Source of the DNA: Telmatospirillum sp. J64-1
GTDB lineage: Bacteria > Pseudomonadota > Alphaproteobacteria > Rhodospirillales > Magnetospirillaceae
Length of the DNA: 64,000 nt
NCBI RefSeq assembly: GCF_006980715.1
Contig: NZ_SBHN01000012.1
Location: forward strand, 62,001-126,000
Direction of reading: 5' to 3'
A program made the position numbers and the translations under genes. Shown here one piece after another: positions 53,541 through 61,853 of this stretch (within the stretch, counting starts at the first letter, position 1; each line of letters begins with the position of its first letter). A model generated the notes under the pieces. That model saw only the letters and a list, made by a program, of their open reading frames with translations. It had not been told where the DNA came from and ran no database searches.

Positions 53541-53960
53541 ATGAAGGTTACCGGGGTCGGATCGAGCTATTCCAGCGCAGGAACGCGCCGGACCGAGCGC
53601 AAGGATCGCCATGGCGGCTTCTCCAGCCTCCTGGGGACGGAGGAGACTGCGGAAACCCGTGCCGTCGACATCGCCCAGCCGCTGGCCGGCGTCGATGCGC
53701 TGCTGGCCGTGCAATCCGTCGATGCGGTGGACGAGCGCGAGGCCCGTCGCCGCGCCGCCCAGCAGGGGGCGGCCTTGCTCGACGGCCTGGAGGAGATCCG
53801 CATGGGCCTGCTGACGGGCGCCCTGCCCAAGGAAAGGCTCGTGGAATTGTCCCGCATGGTGCGCAGCCGCAGGGAAGGGGTCAGCGACCCGCGCTTGTCC
53901 CAATTGCTCGATGAAATCGAGTTGCGCGTCGAAGTGGAGCTGGCGAAGTTGGAACGATAA
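53541..53960 (+). CDS. fliX: Flagellar assembly regulator FliX
   Basis: Class II regulator which senses basal-body assembly and controls FlbD activity in Caulobacter. 139 residues. The N-terminus (MKVTGVGSSYSSAGTRRTERK) is Ser/Thr/Arg-rich with a likely disordered start, then ALLAVQSVDAVDEREARRRAAQQG and LLDGLEEIRMGLLTGAL and the final LDEIELRVEVELAKLER (parts). The ATG at 53541 gives the family start MKVxGxG; an ATG at 53529 lies close upstream. Its partner flbD is at 16234. Confidence 0.88.
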   Translation: MKVTGVGSSYSSAGTRRTERKDRHGGFSSLLGTEETAETRAVDIAQPLAGVDALLAVQSVDAVDEREARRRAAQQGAALLDGLEEIRMGLLTGALPKERLVELSRMVRSRREGVSDPRLSQLLDEIELRVEVELAKLER

Positions 53961-54120
53961 GACCCGTTCCTTCCTTTTCCACTGACATATCAAGCTTATG
54001 GCTATTTGACCGGTCATAAATCCGGCCTTGCGGCCTCGCCTTCCCACCCATATATTCCGCACCACATATCGCGCCCCAGGCTTTGGGTGCGGTGACTTGG
54101 TTGCCAGGATGGGGGAAGAG

Positions 54121-54537
54121 ATGAGCATCACCCTGCCGCCCGATTACCGGCCGTCCGATGACGAGCCCTTTATGAACGAGACGCAACGCGAGTATTTCCG
54201 CCAGAAACTCCTGAAATGGCGGAGCGAACTCTTGCGTGAATCGGATGAAACCCTGCAGCACCTGCAGGAAGGCGGCCTTCAGGAACCCGACATTGCCGAC
54301 CGTGCCTCGGCCGAGACGGACCGGGCCCTCGAACTGCGCACCCGTGACCGCGCCCGCAAGCTGATCTCCAAGATCGACGCGGCCCTCGGACGGATCGAAG
54401 ACGGCAGCTACGGCTATTGCGAGGAAACGGGCGAGCCCATCAGCCTGCGCCGCCTGGAAGCCCGCCCCATCGCCACCCTGTCGATCGAGGCCCAGGAACG
54501 CCACGAACGGATGGAACGCACCCACCGAGAGGAATAG
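54121..54537 (+). CDS. dksA: RNA polymerase-binding factor DksA
   Basis: Secondary-channel factor that mediates the stringent response with ppGpp. 138 residues. The coiled-coil tip has DxxDRA (Asp57, Asp60, Ala62 in PDIADRAS), and the family end EAQERHERMERTHR is present. The zinc finger is degenerate: only one Cys (YGYCEETGEPI, Cys100) remains, and the other three positions are Thr, Arg or other residues, as in other alphaproteobacterial DksA. The ATG at 54121 is preceded by GGGGGAAGAG; an upstream in-frame ATG at 54109 is less likely. It is followed by a strong terminator. Confidence 0.93.
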   Translation: MSITLPPDYRPSDDEPFMNETQREYFRQKLLKWRSELLRESDETLQHLQEGGLQEPDIADRASAETDRALELRTRDRARKLISKIDAALGRIEDGSYGYCEETGEPISLRRLEARPIATLSIEAQERHERMERTHREE

Positions 54538-54585
54538 CGGTTACCAGGGCCGTAGCGCTCCCAGCCGCTTGTAGATGGATAAAAG

Positions 54586-54616
54586 AACCGCCGGATGGAG
54601 ATATCCGGCGGTTTTT
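54586..54616 (+). terminator. Terminator after dksA
   Basis: Hairpin AACCGCCGGAT / ATCCGGCGGTT followed by TTTT, about 50 bases after the dksA stop. The remaining bases to 54827 hold no gene I can support. Confidence 0.85.
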
Positions 54617-54827
54617 TGTTTCAAGGAACGTTGCATGGGTGTTCTGGCAGCGACGCCATTCATGGCCGACAGTCCTTGAGAATATCTTGGCCTCCAGGCA
54701 CAACGCAGCTCCAAGGGGTGATTCCGCTTGGTCTGGAACCGCGACAGCGATATGCGCTCCGCAGGTTGAGGACGCGCCTCGCTTGATCAAGCCATCTGCC
54801 GCCCCGGCAAAAAACAACACGCTTGTG

Positions 54828-55811
54828 TCAGGATTCAGGAACGGCGTTCGGGTTCTGAGTGGACAGCAATTGATCAAAATAGGAAATCGTATGGCGCAAC
54901 CCTTCTTTCAGGGGAACGCAAGGTTCCCAGCCGAGAAGAGAGCGCGCCTTGCTGATGTCCGGGCGGCGTTGCTTGGGATCGTCGGCCGGTAGAGGGTGAT
55001 AGACCAGTTTCGAACGGGAGCCGGTTAATTCCAGGACCGTTCGAGCTAGTTCCTCCATGGTGAATTCGCCAGGATTGCCCAGGTTGATGGGTCCGGTAAT
55101 GGAATCTTCCGTGTCCATCAAGCGGATGAAGCCGTCGATCAGGTCTTCGTAATAGCAGAAGGAACGGGTTTGCTGGCCGTCGCCATAGATGGTGATGGGC
55201 TCGCCCTTCAGCGCCTGGACGACGAAGTTCGACACCACGCGGCCGTCATTGGGGTGCATGCGTGGGCCATAGGTGTTGAAGATTCGGGCGACCTTTATCC
55301 GCAGGCGGTACTGGCGGTGATAGTCGAAGAACAGCGTCTCGGCGCAGCGCTTGCCCTCGTCGTAGCAGGCGCGGGGGCCGATGGGATTGACGTTACCCCA
55401 GTAATCTTCCGTCTGCGGATGGACGAATGGATCGCCATAGACCTCGCTGGTCGAGGCCTGGAAGATCTTGGCCCGCGTGCGTTTGGCCAGGCCCAGCATG
55501 TTGATGGCGCCATGCACGCTGGTCTTGGTCGTCTGGACCGGGTTCTGCTGGTAGTGGATAGGCGAGGCCGGACAGGCGAGGTTGTAGATTTCGTCCACTT
55601 CGACATAAAGCGGGAAGGTGACGTCGTGGCGCATGATCTCGAAACGGGGATTGTCGAAAAGATGCGCGACATTGCTACGCCGCCCGGTAAAGTAGTTGTC
55701 CACGCAAAGTACGTCATGGCCAAGCTCCAGCAGGCGCTCGCATAAATGAGAGCCGAGAAAGCCGGCGCCGCCGGTAACGAGGATACGCTTGGTCTGGGCA
55801 GAGGGCGCCAT
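54828..55811 (-). CDS. UDP-glucuronate decarboxylase (UDP-xylose synthase)
   Basis: Extended SDR enzyme of 327 residues that makes UDP-xylose from UDP-glucuronate. NAD-binding [15 protein letters not shown], then [15 protein letters not shown], the catalytic YDEGKR, and [19 protein letters not shown] and [15 protein letters not shown] (each in part). The sequence from the ACPASP loop and RACYDEGKR follows the UXS subgroup well. It stands alone between dksA and flgH on the minus strand; the glycan island is 5 kb away, so a pentose could join the flagellar or surface glycan. Confidence 0.9.
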   Translation of the reverse strand: MAPSAQTKRILVTGGAGFLGSHLCERLLELGHDVLCVDNYFTGRRSNVAHLFDNPRFEIMRHDVTFPLYVEVDEIYNLACPASPIHYQQNPVQTTKTSVHGAINMLGLAKRTRAKIFQASTSEVYGDPFVHPQTEDYWGNVNPIGPRACYDEGKRCAETLFFDYHRQYRLRIKVARIFNTYGPRMHPNDGRVVSNFVVQALKGEPITIYGDGQQTRSFCYYEDLIDGFIRLMDTEDSITGPINLGNPGEFTMEELARTVLELTGSRSKLVYHPLPADDPKQRRPDISKARSLLGWEPCVPLKEGLRHTISYFDQLLSTQNPNAVPES

Positions 55812-55872
55812 AGGAGTGCTCTTAGGCTGCTGCGATAGATAAGGGCGAGGCGCCTAAAGCTCTCGCCGACCG

Positions 55873-56628
55873 TCAGAACGGGAACAGGATGTCGAAGATC
55901 TGCTGGCCGTAGCGGGGCTGCTGGACGTCGCTGATGGTGCCCCGGCCGCCATAGGAAATTCGTGCCTCGGCAATTTTTTCCGAGGAGATGACGTTGCTGG
56001 ACGAAATGTCCTCGGGGCGGATGACGCCGGTGACGGTCAGTTCGCGCAATTCCTGGTTCACGCGCACTTCCTGGCGGCCGGCGATGACCAGGTTGCCGTT
56101 GGGCAGGATCTGGGTGATGACGGCGGCCAGGTTGACGCGGATATTCTCTTCGCGGGCCATCTGGCCGTTCCCGCCAGCGGCGCTGGTGCTGCCGAGGCTG
56201 GCGAGGTTGTTGGGATCACCGTCGGAGCTGAAGGCCGTGGCGATGCGGTTCTCCAGCCCCATGAGGACCAGCGGATTGACCGCTTCCGAGCCGCTGCGGG
56301 ACCGCGTGGTGCTGTTGTTCATGCTGGCCTCGTCGCGGATATTGACCGCGACGGTCAGGATGTCGCCCACCTGGGCGGCGCGCTGGTCCTTGAAGAAGGC
56401 GCGCGAGCCCGGCCGCCACAGGGAATTGGCATTGGGCTGCGAGGAATGGATCTGCGGCATGGGCATGGAGACCTGGCGGTAGCTCGGATGCTCCACCGGG
56501 TTCTCGATCTGCGAGATCTTCGGCCCCGAGCCCACTTCCGACAGGCGGGTGACGGTGTTGCAGGCGCTCAGGGAGAGGGCGGCGGCGGCCAGGATGGCGG
56601 CTCGGGTGACGAGGGGCAGGCTCGACAT
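55873..56628 (-). CDS. flgH: Flagellar L-ring protein FlgH
   Basis: Outer-membrane lipoprotein of the L-ring. 251 residues with a lipobox LSAC, the lipidated Cys at 23. The mature protein has NSLWRPGSRAFFKDQRAAQVGDILTV (in part: NSLW, GDILTV), and the C-terminal VSSEKIAEARISYGGRG. The ATG at 56628 follows AGGAG; an earlier in-frame TTG would overlap flgA. Final gene of flgF-flgG-flgA-flgH. Confidence 0.95.
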   Translation of the reverse strand: MSSLPLVTRAAILAAAALSLSACNTVTRLSEVGSGPKISQIENPVEHPSYRQVSMPMPQIHSSQPNANSLWRPGSRAFFKDQRAAQVGDILTVAVNIRDEASMNNSTTRSRSGSEAVNPLVLMGLENRIATAFSSDGDPNNLASLGSTSAAGGNGQMAREENIRVNLAAVITQILPNGNLVIAGRQEVRVNQELRELTVTGVIRPEDISSSNVISSEKIAEARISYGGRGTISDVQQPRYGQQIFDILFPF

Positions 56629-56641
56629 CGGCTCTTCTCTC

Positions 56642-57658
56642 CTAATTCGCAAGCAGGACCGGACCGGCCGGCATCACCGAAACCAGGCCGGGCCCTTCGA
56701 TTCTCGCTTCGACGGTGATGTTGCTGCTGACATTGGTCACGCGGATGGTATCACCCGCCCCGCCATTGTCGATGGCACGGCCCTGAGCCGTCAAGGTCAT
56801 GCCGCCGGCTTGCAGGGTCATGGTGACCATGCTGCCCTTGCCGACTAGCACCGGGCGCTGCAATTCGTTGCGGCGCAGCGGCTGGTGGGGGCGCAGGGTC
56901 TGGCGGGCCTCCATGCCGATCATGTCGGCGGCCTCGGTGATGAGGCCCTGGCGCAGGGCGTCGCCGCGCAGCGGGATCCAGGCGATGTCGGTTTCCCGGA
57001 CGACCTGCCCGCGGTCGATGGTGCGCGTCAGGACCGGCACTTCGGTCATGTCGTGGACGCGTCCGGCCAGGCGCAGGCGCTGGGCGTCGGGCGAATCCGC
57101 CGGGGCCTCGATGGTGGCGACGAAGCGGCGGCTGCGGGGATCGAAATTGAGGTCGCGCACCGCCAGGCTGTTGGGGGCTTCGGCCGGAACATAGAGCTGC
57201 AGGTCGCGCTGGTTGATCTCCAGCTGCGCATTGATGCCGATGCCGTAGGGGGTGAGGGCGGCCAGCACTTCTTCTTCGATGCGCTCGCGCGTGATCTCGA
57301 CGCTGGCGCGGTCGACGACGGTGCGCTCATAGGCGCTGCTGGGCTGCCAGGGCAGGCCATGGGCATGGGCGACGCTGGCCAGCCAGCGGGCGTCGAGGAC
57401 CACGCGCTTGCCCGGATGCGGGGCATGGGCGATGGGCGTGTCGGCCTTGTCGCCGGCATTCTCGAACAGATCGCCGAGGCGGATGAGATCGCCCTCGATG
57501 GTGGCGGAGGGCTTCAGCATCGGCGGCGCCTGGAAGCTGCCCGAGGAGATCGACTCGCCCGCGTTCGGAAGCTGGCGCAAGCCTTCCTGGGCGGCGGCCG
57601 AAGCGGCGGTCCCGAGCAGGGCTGTGGCAAGTCCGAAGGCGAGGGCGAAGCGTCTCAT
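56642..57658 (-). CDS. flgA: Flagellar P-ring assembly chaperone FlgA
   Basis: Periplasmic chaperone for FlgI polymerisation. 338 residues, longer than enteric FlgA by an N-terminal domain. Signal peptide (MRRFALAFGLATALLGTAASA), then the SAF-type C-terminal domain with PVLTRTIDRGQVVRETDI and LRPHQPLRRNELQRPVLVGKG (in part), ending VEARIEGPGLVSVM. Between flgG and flgH in the same run. Confidence 0.92.
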   Translation of the reverse strand: MRRFALAFGLATALLGTAASAAAQEGLRQLPNAGESISSGSFQAPPMLKPSATIEGDLIRLGDLFENAGDKADTPIAHAPHPGKRVVLDARWLASVAHAHGLPWQPSSAYERTVVDRASVEITRERIEEEVLAALTPYGIGINAQLEINQRDLQLYVPAEAPNSLAVRDLNFDPRSRRFVATIEAPADSPDAQRLRLAGRVHDMTEVPVLTRTIDRGQVVRETDIAWIPLRGDALRQGLITEAADMIGMEARQTLRPHQPLRRNELQRPVLVGKGSMVTMTLQAGGMTLTAQGRAIDNGGAGDTIRVTNVSSNITVEARIEGPGLVSVMPAGPVLLAN

Positions 57659-57680
57659 GGCGGTTCCAGCTGGCTGGCGG

Positions 57681-58466
57681 TTACTTCATGTGGTTCAGCG
57701 TCGACATCATCTCGTCCGAGGTCTGGATGACCTTGGAGTTCATTTCATAGGCGCGCTGGGCGGAGATCAGGTTGGTGATTTCCGAGACGACATTAACGTT
57801 CGAAGTCTCAAGAAAGCCTTGCAGCAGGCTGCCATAGCCCAGGGTGCCGGGATTGCCTTCCGCCGCGGCGCCCGAAGCCGGGGTCTCCGTGTACAGGTTG
57901 TCGCCGCGTGCTTCCAGGCCGGCTTCGTTGGGGAAGATGGCCAATTGCAGCTGGCCGACCACCTGCTGTTCCACCTGGCCATCGATCTTCACGGAAACTT
58001 CACCCGAACCGTTGATCGAGATGCCGGTGGCGTTGATCGGAATGTTGATGCCGGGCAGGACGGTGTAGCCGTCATGGGTGACGATGGTGCCTTCCGGCGA
58101 GAGCTGGAACGAACCGTCGCGGGTATAGGCGGTTTCACCGTTGGGCATTTCGATCTGGAAATAGCCCTTGCCCTGGATGGCGAGGTCGAGGGTGTTCTCG
58201 GTGGTCTGCAGGCCGCCCTGCTCGGTGATGCGGTAGACGGCGGTGGTCTTCACGCCCAGGCCCAGCTGCACACCGGTCGGCACGATGGTGCCGGCATCCG
58301 AGGAGGTGGAGCCGACGCGGCGCATATTCTGGTAGAGCAGATCGCTGAATTCGGGACGGCGGCGGGAATAGGCCGTCGTGTTCATGTTGGCGATGTTGTT
58401 CGAGATGACCTCGACATTGGTCTGCTGGGCCAACATGCCCGTGGCGGCGACGCTGAGCGACCTCAT
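57681..58466 (-). CDS. flgG: Distal rod protein FlgG
   Basis: Distal rod subunit. 261 residues, standard length. N-terminal axial signature MRSLSVAATGMLAQQTNVEVISNNIANM (in part: VISNNIANMNTTAYSR), and C-terminal VNVVSEITNLISAQRAYEMNSK. It starts 32 bases after flgF. Same operon driven from the flgF sigma-54 promoter. Confidence 0.97.
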   Translation of the reverse strand: MRSLSVAATGMLAQQTNVEVISNNIANMNTTAYSRRRPEFSDLLYQNMRRVGSTSSDAGTIVPTGVQLGLGVKTTAVYRITEQGGLQTTENTLDLAIQGKGYFQIEMPNGETAYTRDGSFQLSPEGTIVTHDGYTVLPGINIPINATGISINGSGEVSVKIDGQVEQQVVGQLQLAIFPNEAGLEARGDNLYTETPASGAAAEGNPGTLGYGSLLQGFLETSNVNVVSEITNLISAQRAYEMNSKVIQTSDEMMSTLNHMK

Positions 58467-58498
58467 GGCGATATTCCTTCTTCTTGGTCCGATGCCGG

Positions 58499-59242
58499 TC
58501 AGGCGTTCTGGTTGGGACGGCCGAGGCTGTTGATCACCTTCAACTGCCGTTCATGTTCGTTGTCGAGCATCTTCTGGATGCCCTGGTAGCTGCGCAGGAT
58601 GCTGATCATGTTGGTCATCTCGGCGACGGCCACGACATTGGATTCCTCGACCATGCCCTGCACCACGTCGGGACGCTCCTTCTCGATCGGCTCGGCCAGG
58701 GTGTCGTAGAGCCCGGCGCCGGCCTTGCGCAGATCCTGCTCGTTCTCGAAGGTCACCACGCGCAGGCGGCCGATGACGCCGTTTTCGGTCGAGACCGTGC
58801 CGTCGCGGGCGATGGTGATTTCCCGTTCATTGGGGGCGAAGATCACCGGCAGGTCGCCGTTCTGCATCACCGCATGGCCCTCGGTGGTGACCATCATGCC
58901 GGTCTCGTCCAGGCGGAAATGGCCGGCGCGCGTGTAGCGCATGCCCGCGGGGGTGTCGATGACGAAGTAGCCGTCGCCCTGGATGGCGACGTCCAGCGCA
59001 TTGCCGGTATGGGTCATGCTGCCTTCGCGGGTGTCGCGCACCATGCCGACATCGCGCGGGAAGGCCAGCTTCTGGCCGAACGGGCGCTCATGCGTCTTGG
59101 TCTTCACCAGGTAATCGCTGAACATCATCTGCTCGGCCTTGAAGGCGGGCGTGTTCGCGTTCGCCATGTTGTTGGCGACCGTTTCCAGCTGGCGCCACAG
59201 GGCGGCCTGACGGGAGAGGGCGATGTAGCCGGTGTTGTCCAT
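58499..59242 (-). CDS. flgF: Proximal rod protein FlgF
   Basis: Proximal rod subunit. 247 residues. N-terminal ALWRQLETVANNMANANTPAFKAEQM (in part), C-terminal VAVAEMTNMISILRSYQGIQ. The ATG at 59242 begins the conserved MDNTGYIALSRQ; upstream in-frame codons lie in the control region. Head of flgF-flgG-flgA-flgH, with a near-perfect sigma-54 promoter 42 bases upstream. Confidence 0.95.
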   Translation of the reverse strand: MDNTGYIALSRQAALWRQLETVANNMANANTPAFKAEQMMFSDYLVKTKTHERPFGQKLAFPRDVGMVRDTREGSMTHTGNALDVAIQGDGYFVIDTPAGMRYTRAGHFRLDETGMMVTTEGHAVMQNGDLPVIFAPNEREITIARDGTVSTENGVIGRLRVVTFENEQDLRKAGAGLYDTLAEPIEKERPDVVQGMVEESNVVAVAEMTNMISILRSYQGIQKMLDNEHERQLKVINSLGRPNQNA

Positions 59243-59283
59243 GCTGCGTATCCGCTGCTTCTGAAAATCGACGCCAAACCATA

Positions 59284-59299
59284 TGCATTCTCCGTGCCA
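59284..59299 (-). promoter_or_regulatory. Sigma-54 (-24/-12) promoter for flgF-flgG-flgA-flgH
   Basis: Minus-strand TGGCACGGAGAATGCA matches TGGCACG-N4-TTGCA at all but one base. It is about 42 bases before the flgF start, and tandem GGCA-N5-TGCC sites lie 60-105 bases further upstream. Confidence 0.85.
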
Positions 59300-59361
59300 A
59301 AAGCCGGAAAGGCGGAAAGGCGCGGAAAAGCTGGAGTCGGGTGGGCGGAAAGGCGGCGACG

Positions 59362-59390
59362 GGGCAGGCATTGCCCGGCAGTTATTGCCG
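59362..59390. promoter_or_regulatory. Tandem GGCA-N5-TGCC sites between flgF and fliL
   Basis: Two perfect inverted repeats abut: GGGCA-GGCAT-TGCCC (59362-59376) and CGGCA-GTTAT-TGCCG (59376-59390). The same core occurs in the fliF leader and upstream of fliK. They lie between the flgF sigma-54 promoter and the fliL CtrA box, so one regulator could act both ways. FlbD is the proposed ligand. Confidence 0.6.
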
Positions 59391-59462
59391 CCCCCATCCC
59401 CCTTTGCTATCGTCCCGCCTCGCCGGGGATCCGCCTCATGCGGAAGAGAGGTAAGGACTCCC

Positions 59463-59481
59463 TAAACCTCTCGTTAACCAT
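59463..59481 (+). promoter_or_regulatory. CtrA box upstream of fliL-fliM
   Basis: TAAA-CCTCTCG-TTAACCAT: the second half is the perfect CtrA TTAACCAT, and the first is one base off TTAA, with exact seven-base spacing. A GANTC site (GACTC, 59456-59460) lies 2 bases upstream. The fliL start is 65 bases downstream. In Caulobacter fliLM is a CtrA target. Confidence 0.75.
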
Positions 59482-59545
59482 CTGGCATCTAAGGTATAAC
59501 TCTGCCGCCGGGGGAACCCGGTGGCCCAACTACGGGCACGGATAC

Positions 59546-60091
59546 ATGGCCGAGGATCTCGAAGAGGACTTCGAAGAAGGCGAGGGCGCAGATCCGTCTG
59601 CGATTCCCGGTTCGAAACGTAACAACGGCAAGCTGAAGAAGCTGTTGCTGCTGCTGGTGCTGCCTTTGGTGCTGGTACTCGGCGGCGCGGCGGCGGTGTA
59701 TTACAGCGGTATCGCCGATGTGTTGTTCGCGCCTTCCACGCCGAAGGTCGCCGCGGCGCCCGCGCCCGGTTCCGGTCCGGTCCAGCCGGCGGTCTTCTAC
59801 GACCTGCCCGAGATGCTGGTGAACCTGAATACCGGGGCGCGCAAGCAGAGCTTCCTGAAGATCCGCGTCAGCCTGGAACTGGAGAACAGCCAGGACATTC
59901 CGCGTATCGAACAGGTGATGCCGCGCATCATCGACAACTTCCAGGTCTATCTGCGCGAATTGCGGCTGGAAGACCTGCAAGGCGCTGCGGGCGTGTATCG
60001 CCTGCGCGAAGAATTGCTGACACGCGTCAACATGGCGGCCCGTCCGGCCCGCGTGAACGACGTGCTGTTCAAGGAAATGCTGGTTCAGTGA
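59546..60091 (+). CDS. fliL: Flagellar basal-body protein FliL
   Basis: Membrane protein that sits with stators and supports torque. 181 residues: an acidic N-terminus (1-17), a membrane segment at about 31-52 (LLLLLVLPLVLVLGG), a Pro/Ala linker and the periplasmic FliL domain ending NDVLFKEMLVQ. The ATG at 59546 begins MAEDLEED; an upstream open frame has no similarity. Start of fliL-fliM-DUF6468-motE. Confidence 0.94.
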   Translation: MAEDLEEDFEEGEGADPSAIPGSKRNNGKLKKLLLLLVLPLVLVLGGAAAVYYSGIADVLFAPSTPKVAAAPAPGSGPVQPAVFYDLPEMLVNLNTGARKQSFLKIRVSLELENSQDIPRIEQVMPRIIDNFQVYLRELRLEDLQGAAGVYRLREELLTRVNMAARPARVNDVLFKEMLVQ

Positions 60092-60101
60092 CGGGGCTCT
60101 G

Positions 60102-61304
60102 ATGTCCGCTGCGAGCGAAGAGGAAGGCGGCCCGGGGCGGTCGGCCGACGATGAAGAAGCCTTGATGGCCGAATGGGCCGCCATGGCCGGTGTCGGCGAC
60201 GACGGCGATTCCCAGGCCGAAGGCGAGGAGGGCGGTGACCAGGACGCCATGGCGGCGGAATGGGAAGCCATGCTCGGCGGCGACGACGGCGGCATCGGCG
60301 GCGGTGGCGGTGGCGGCGACGACAGCGGCAGCCCGCGCGAATCGACCCGCGTCCTCAACCAGGACGAAATCGACAGCCTGCTCGGCTTCGACGAAATGCA
60401 GGAGGGCGAGGGCGAGCGTTCGGGCATCCAGGCCATCCTCAATTCGGCCCTGGTGTCCTACGAGCGCCTGCCCATGCTCGAGGTGGTGTTCGACCGCCTC
60501 GTCCGCATGATGTCCACCTCGATGCGCAATTTCACCTCGGACAACGTCGAGGTGTCGCTGGACAACATCCTGTCGCTGCGTTTCGGGGACTACCTGAACT
60601 CGATCCCGCTGCCGGCCATGCTGGCGGTGTTCAAGGCCGAGGAATGGGACAATTACGGCCTGCTGACGGTGGATTCGTCGCTGATCTATTCGATCGTCGA
60701 CGTGCTGCTGGGCGGGCGGCGCGGCACCGCGGCCATGCGCATCGAGGGGCGTCCCTATACGACCATCGAGCGCAATCTGGTCGAGCGCATGGTCCATGTC
60801 GTCCTTTCGGACCTGTCGGCGGCCTTCGATCCGCTGTCGCCGGTGACCTTCCGCTTCGACCGCCTGGAGACCAATCCGCGCTTCGCCACCATCTCGCGGC
60901 CCAGCAACGCGGCCATCGTCGCCAAGCTGCGCATCGACATGGAGGATCGCGGCGGACGCCTGGAATTGCTGCTGCCCTATGCCACGCTGGAGCCGGTGCG
61001 CGAGCTGCTGCTCCAGATGTTCATGGGGGAAAAGTTCGGCCGCGACTCGATCTGGGAAACCCACCTGGCCGAAGAGCTGTGGATGACCGAGGTCGAGATG
61101 GAGGCGGTGCTGGACGAGCAGGTGATGAATCTGCGCGATATCCTGAAGCTCAAGGTCGGCTCGCAGATCATGCTCAATGCTGCGCCCGATTCGCCGGTGG
61201 AATTGCGCTGCGGGGACATTCCCATGTTCGGTGGGCGGATGGGCCGCAAGGGCAACCACATCGCCATCCGGGTCGAAGACAAGATCCGCAAGCAGAAGGG
61301 ATAG
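60102..61304 (+). CDS. fliM: Flagellar switch protein FliM with extended N-terminus
   Basis: C-ring protein that binds CheY-P and switches rotation. 400 residues. The CheY-binding type motif LNQDEIDSLLGF is at 85-96, not at the N-terminus as usual. Before it is an acidic low-complexity stretch with two similar units, EALMAEWAAMAG (19-30) and DAMAAEWEAMLG (48-59), and a glycine run (62-72). The rest is the typical middle domain (YERLPMLEVVFDRLVRM, NYGLLTVDSSLIYSIVDVLLGG) and C-terminal SpoA domain (RCGDIPMFGGRMGRKG). Starts 10 bases after fliL. Confidence 0.95.
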   Translation: MSAASEEEGGPGRSADDEEALMAEWAAMAGVGDDGDSQAEGEEGGDQDAMAAEWEAMLGGDDGGIGGGGGGGDDSGSPRESTRVLNQDEIDSLLGFDEMQEGEGERSGIQAILNSALVSYERLPMLEVVFDRLVRMMSTSMRNFTSDNVEVSLDNILSLRFGDYLNSIPLPAMLAVFKAEEWDNYGLLTVDSSLIYSIVDVLLGGRRGTAAMRIEGRPYTTIERNLVERMVHVVLSDLSAAFDPLSPVTFRFDRLETNPRFATISRPSNAAIVAKLRIDMEDRGGRLELLLPYATLEPVRELLLQMFMGEKFGRDSIWETHLAEELWMTEVEMEAVLDEQVMNLRDILKLKVGSQIMLNAAPDSPVELRCGDIPMFGGRMGRKGNHIAIRVEDKIRKQKG

Positions 61305-61308
61305 GGCC

Positions 61309-61845
61309 GTGGACTTCAAGCTCCTGCTCGACGTCGTCATCGCGGTCCTGCTTGCCGCCACCATCGCTTATGCGGTGATGCTGAACAAGCAGCTCCAGGC
61401 GTTGCGCAAGAACCGCGACGACATGGCGAAGATCATCAACAACTTCAACGATGCCACCCTGCGCGCGGAATCGAGCATTCCCAAGCTGCGCAAGGCGGCC
61501 GAGGAAGCCGGGCAGGGGTTGCAGGAACGTGTCGAGAAGGCCCAGACCCTGCGCGACGACCTGGCCTTCATGATCGAGCGGGCGGATTCCATGGCCAACA
61601 AGCTGGAGCAATCGGTGCGCGAGGCGCGCGCCGAGGTCAAGACGCCGTCCGTGCCGCCGAGTCTGGCCGCCGCCGCGGTGGCCCGCGCCCGTAGCGCGGT
61701 TTCCGCCGGTGCCGCCGCCGCGCCTGCCGCCGGCAGCGCCGTGGTGGCGAATGCCGCCGCCAATGCCGCACCCGATTTCACTGTCGAGGATGAGCGCTCC
61801 GAAGCCGAGCGCGAGCTTCTGCGCGCGCTGCAATCCCTCCGCTGA
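61309..61845 (+). CDS. DUF6468 membrane-anchored flagellar-cluster protein
   Basis: 178 residues with a GTG start at 61309, preceded by AGGGATAGGG, 4 bases after the fliM stop. An N-terminal membrane segment (LLLDVVIAVLLAATIAYAVML, in part) is followed by a coiled-coil helix (35-110) and an Ala-rich region (120-160). The family is found only in alphaproteobacterial flagellar operons between fliM and motE. Function unknown; a scaffold near the motor or export gate is possible. Confidence 0.8.
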   Translation: MDFKLLLDVVIAVLLAATIAYAVMLNKQLQALRKNRDDMAKIINNFNDATLRAESSIPKLRKAAEEAGQGLQERVEKAQTLRDDLAFMIERADSMANKLEQSVREARAEVKTPSVPPSLAAAAVARARSAVSAGAAAAPAAGSAVVANAAANAAPDFTVEDERSEAERELLRALQSLR

Positions 61846-61853
61846 GTTCCGCC

